From Acidobacteriota bacterium (GTDB taxonomy: Bacteria > Acidobacteriota > Terriglobia > Acidiferrales > UBA7541): a stretch of 6,308 nucleotides of DNA. Below, piece after piece: positions 5,524 to 6,308 of the stretch (its first letter is position 1; each line of letters opens with the position of its first letter). The notes beneath the pieces were generated by a model. It saw nothing but the letters and a program-made list of their open reading frames with translations, was not told where the DNA came from and made no database searches. The stretch is from assembly GCA_003153585.1 (NCBI GenBank), contig PLZZ01000141.1:1258-7565 (forward strand), written 5' to 3'. The translations under genes and the position numbers were made by a program.

Positions 5524-6308
5524 ATGTTTCCGATTGAAATCAAAATTCGCGATAGAGCCATTCGGCCCGCCACGATTCTGGCGCCGATGGCTGGAGTCAC
5601 CGACACCGTCTTCCGCCGCGTAATTCGTTCGCTGGGCAGCTGCGGATTGATCATGACCGAATTCACCAGCGCCGAAGGCTTGACACGAAATTCCGCGCGA
5701 ACCTTGCATTATTTATATTTCGGTGAGGACGAGCACCCCATCGCCGCGCAAATCTTCGGCTCCGATCCTGAAGTGATGGCTTCCGCCGCCGCGCTTACGC
5801 AAGACCTGGGATTCGATCAAATTGACATCAACCTCGGCTGCCCGGTGAAAAAAGTGGTGAAATGCGGCGGCTCCGGCTTGCTGCGCGATTTGCCTCACCT
5901 CGAAACCCTTCTGCGGAAAGTTCGCGCCGCAGTAACGATTCCGCTCACCATCAAAATTCGTTCCGGCTGGGACCAAAACAATATCGTCGCGGTGGAAGTT
6001 GCGCGCATGGCGGAACAAATCGGCGTGGAAGCGATTGCCGTTCACCCGCGAACGCGCATGCAGGGATATGCCGGCTCCGCCGATTGGTCCGTGATTCGCG
6101 CGGTGAAACAATCCGTGCGCATTCCCGTAATTGGCAATGGAGACATCCACACGCCTCAGGACGCTGTCCGCATGATTGACGAAACCGGCTGCGATGCCGT
6201 AATGATTGGTCGCGCGGCGTCTTCGAATCCGTGGATTTTCAGCCAGATCGCGGATTACATCGCAACTGGCCGCTACGATGAGCCGTCCGAGATGGACCGC
6301 TATCATCT
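5524..6308 (+). CDS. dusB: tRNA-dihydrouridine synthase, DusB-like, 3'-truncated by the window edge
   Basis: Dus enzymes use FMN and NADPH to reduce uridines in the tRNA D-loop to dihydrouridine. I translated 261 complete codons of a protein usually 320-350 residues long; the missing part is mostly the C-terminal helical tRNA-recognition domain. The FMN-binding TIM barrel is clear: APMAGVTD (20-27), TEF (45-47), AAQIFGSDPE (74-83) with Gln76, DINLGCPVKKVVK (101-113) with the presumed catalytic Cys106, KIRSGW from Lys144, HPRTRMQGYAG from His174, GNGDI (204-208) and IGRAASSNPWIF from 228. All key positions are present, so the enzyme looks active. The BlaI TAG at 5512-5514 is in this same frame, so the start must be downstream; ATG 5524 is the first choice and places the barrel motif at the normal distance. 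Only ATAGG (5511-5515), overlapping the upstream stop, resembles a ribosome binding site. The DusB subtype is a judgement from the GCPVKKV-type motif. Confidence 0.94.
   Translation, partial: MFPIEIKIRDRAIRPATILAPMAGVTDTVFRRVIRSLGSCGLIMTEFTSAEGLTRNSARTLHYLYFGEDEHPIAAQIFGSDPEVMASAAALTQDLGFDQIDINLGCPVKKVVKCGGSGLLRDLPHLETLLRKVRAAVTIPLTIKIRSGWDQNNIVAVEVARMAEQIGVEAIAVHPRTRMQGYAGSADWSVIRAVKQSVRIPVIGNGDIHTPQDAVRMIDETGCDAVMIGRAASSNPWIFSQIADYIATGRYDEPSEMDRYH

Noticed and set aside
5713..6306. Minus-strand frame of 197 codons and a plus-strand frame at 5862-6179 over the right end.
   Set aside because: The other plus-strand frame from 5524 encodes all Dus motifs without interruption across the same bases.

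Overview
The window is a compact, moderately GC-rich (by eye), single-strand bacterial gene block. Five genes all run on the + strand: a 5'-truncated mfd, a SurA/parvulin-like exported foldase, an OB-fold plus HD-domain nuclease of the YhaM type, a BlaI/MecI-type repressor, and a 3'-truncated dus (tRNA-dihydrouridine synthase, DusB-like). An exported SurA-like protein points to an organism with an outer membrane. The combination of that protein with a YhaM-type nuclease, a stand-alone BlaI regulator and this style of DusB suggests Acidobacteriota. That assignment is an inference from gene content and protein style, not proof.

Layout. Bases 1-2790 hold the last 929 codons of mfd. A 28-base gap (2791-2818) carries a plausible ribosome binding site and a weak candidate promoter. 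The SurA-like gene occupies 2819-3949. Its TGA stop overlaps the GTG start of the YhaM-like gene (3946-5037) in a GTGA junction. The YhaM-like TAA is followed with no gap by the ATG of the BlaI-like gene (5038-5514). Nine bases later the dus gene starts at 5524 and runs off the right edge. No intergenic stretch is long enough to hold a terminator plus a new promoter region, and no rho-independent terminator is visible, so the block is most simply read as one operon. No RNA gene, mobile element, CRISPR array or long repeat was found.

How the genes relate. Mfd clears stalled RNA polymerase and recruits excision repair. The YhaM-like enzyme would trim RNA (or ssDNA) from the 3' end. Dus modifies the tRNA D-loop. 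The SurA-like protein would act outside the cytoplasm on secreted or outer-membrane proteins. The BlaI-like protein is the only obvious regulator.

Most of the window is ordinary housekeeping sequence and I do not see a new defence-like or mobile system. The points worth a second look are: a parvulin domain that appears to lack both conserved histidines and carries a CxxC in its N-terminal region; an in-phase A_AAA_AAG slippery heptamer near its end that would swap a basic tail for an acidic one; a BlaI-like repressor with no BlaR1 partner in view and an altered cleavage site; and a BlaI-operator-like sequence at the start of the YhaM-like gene.
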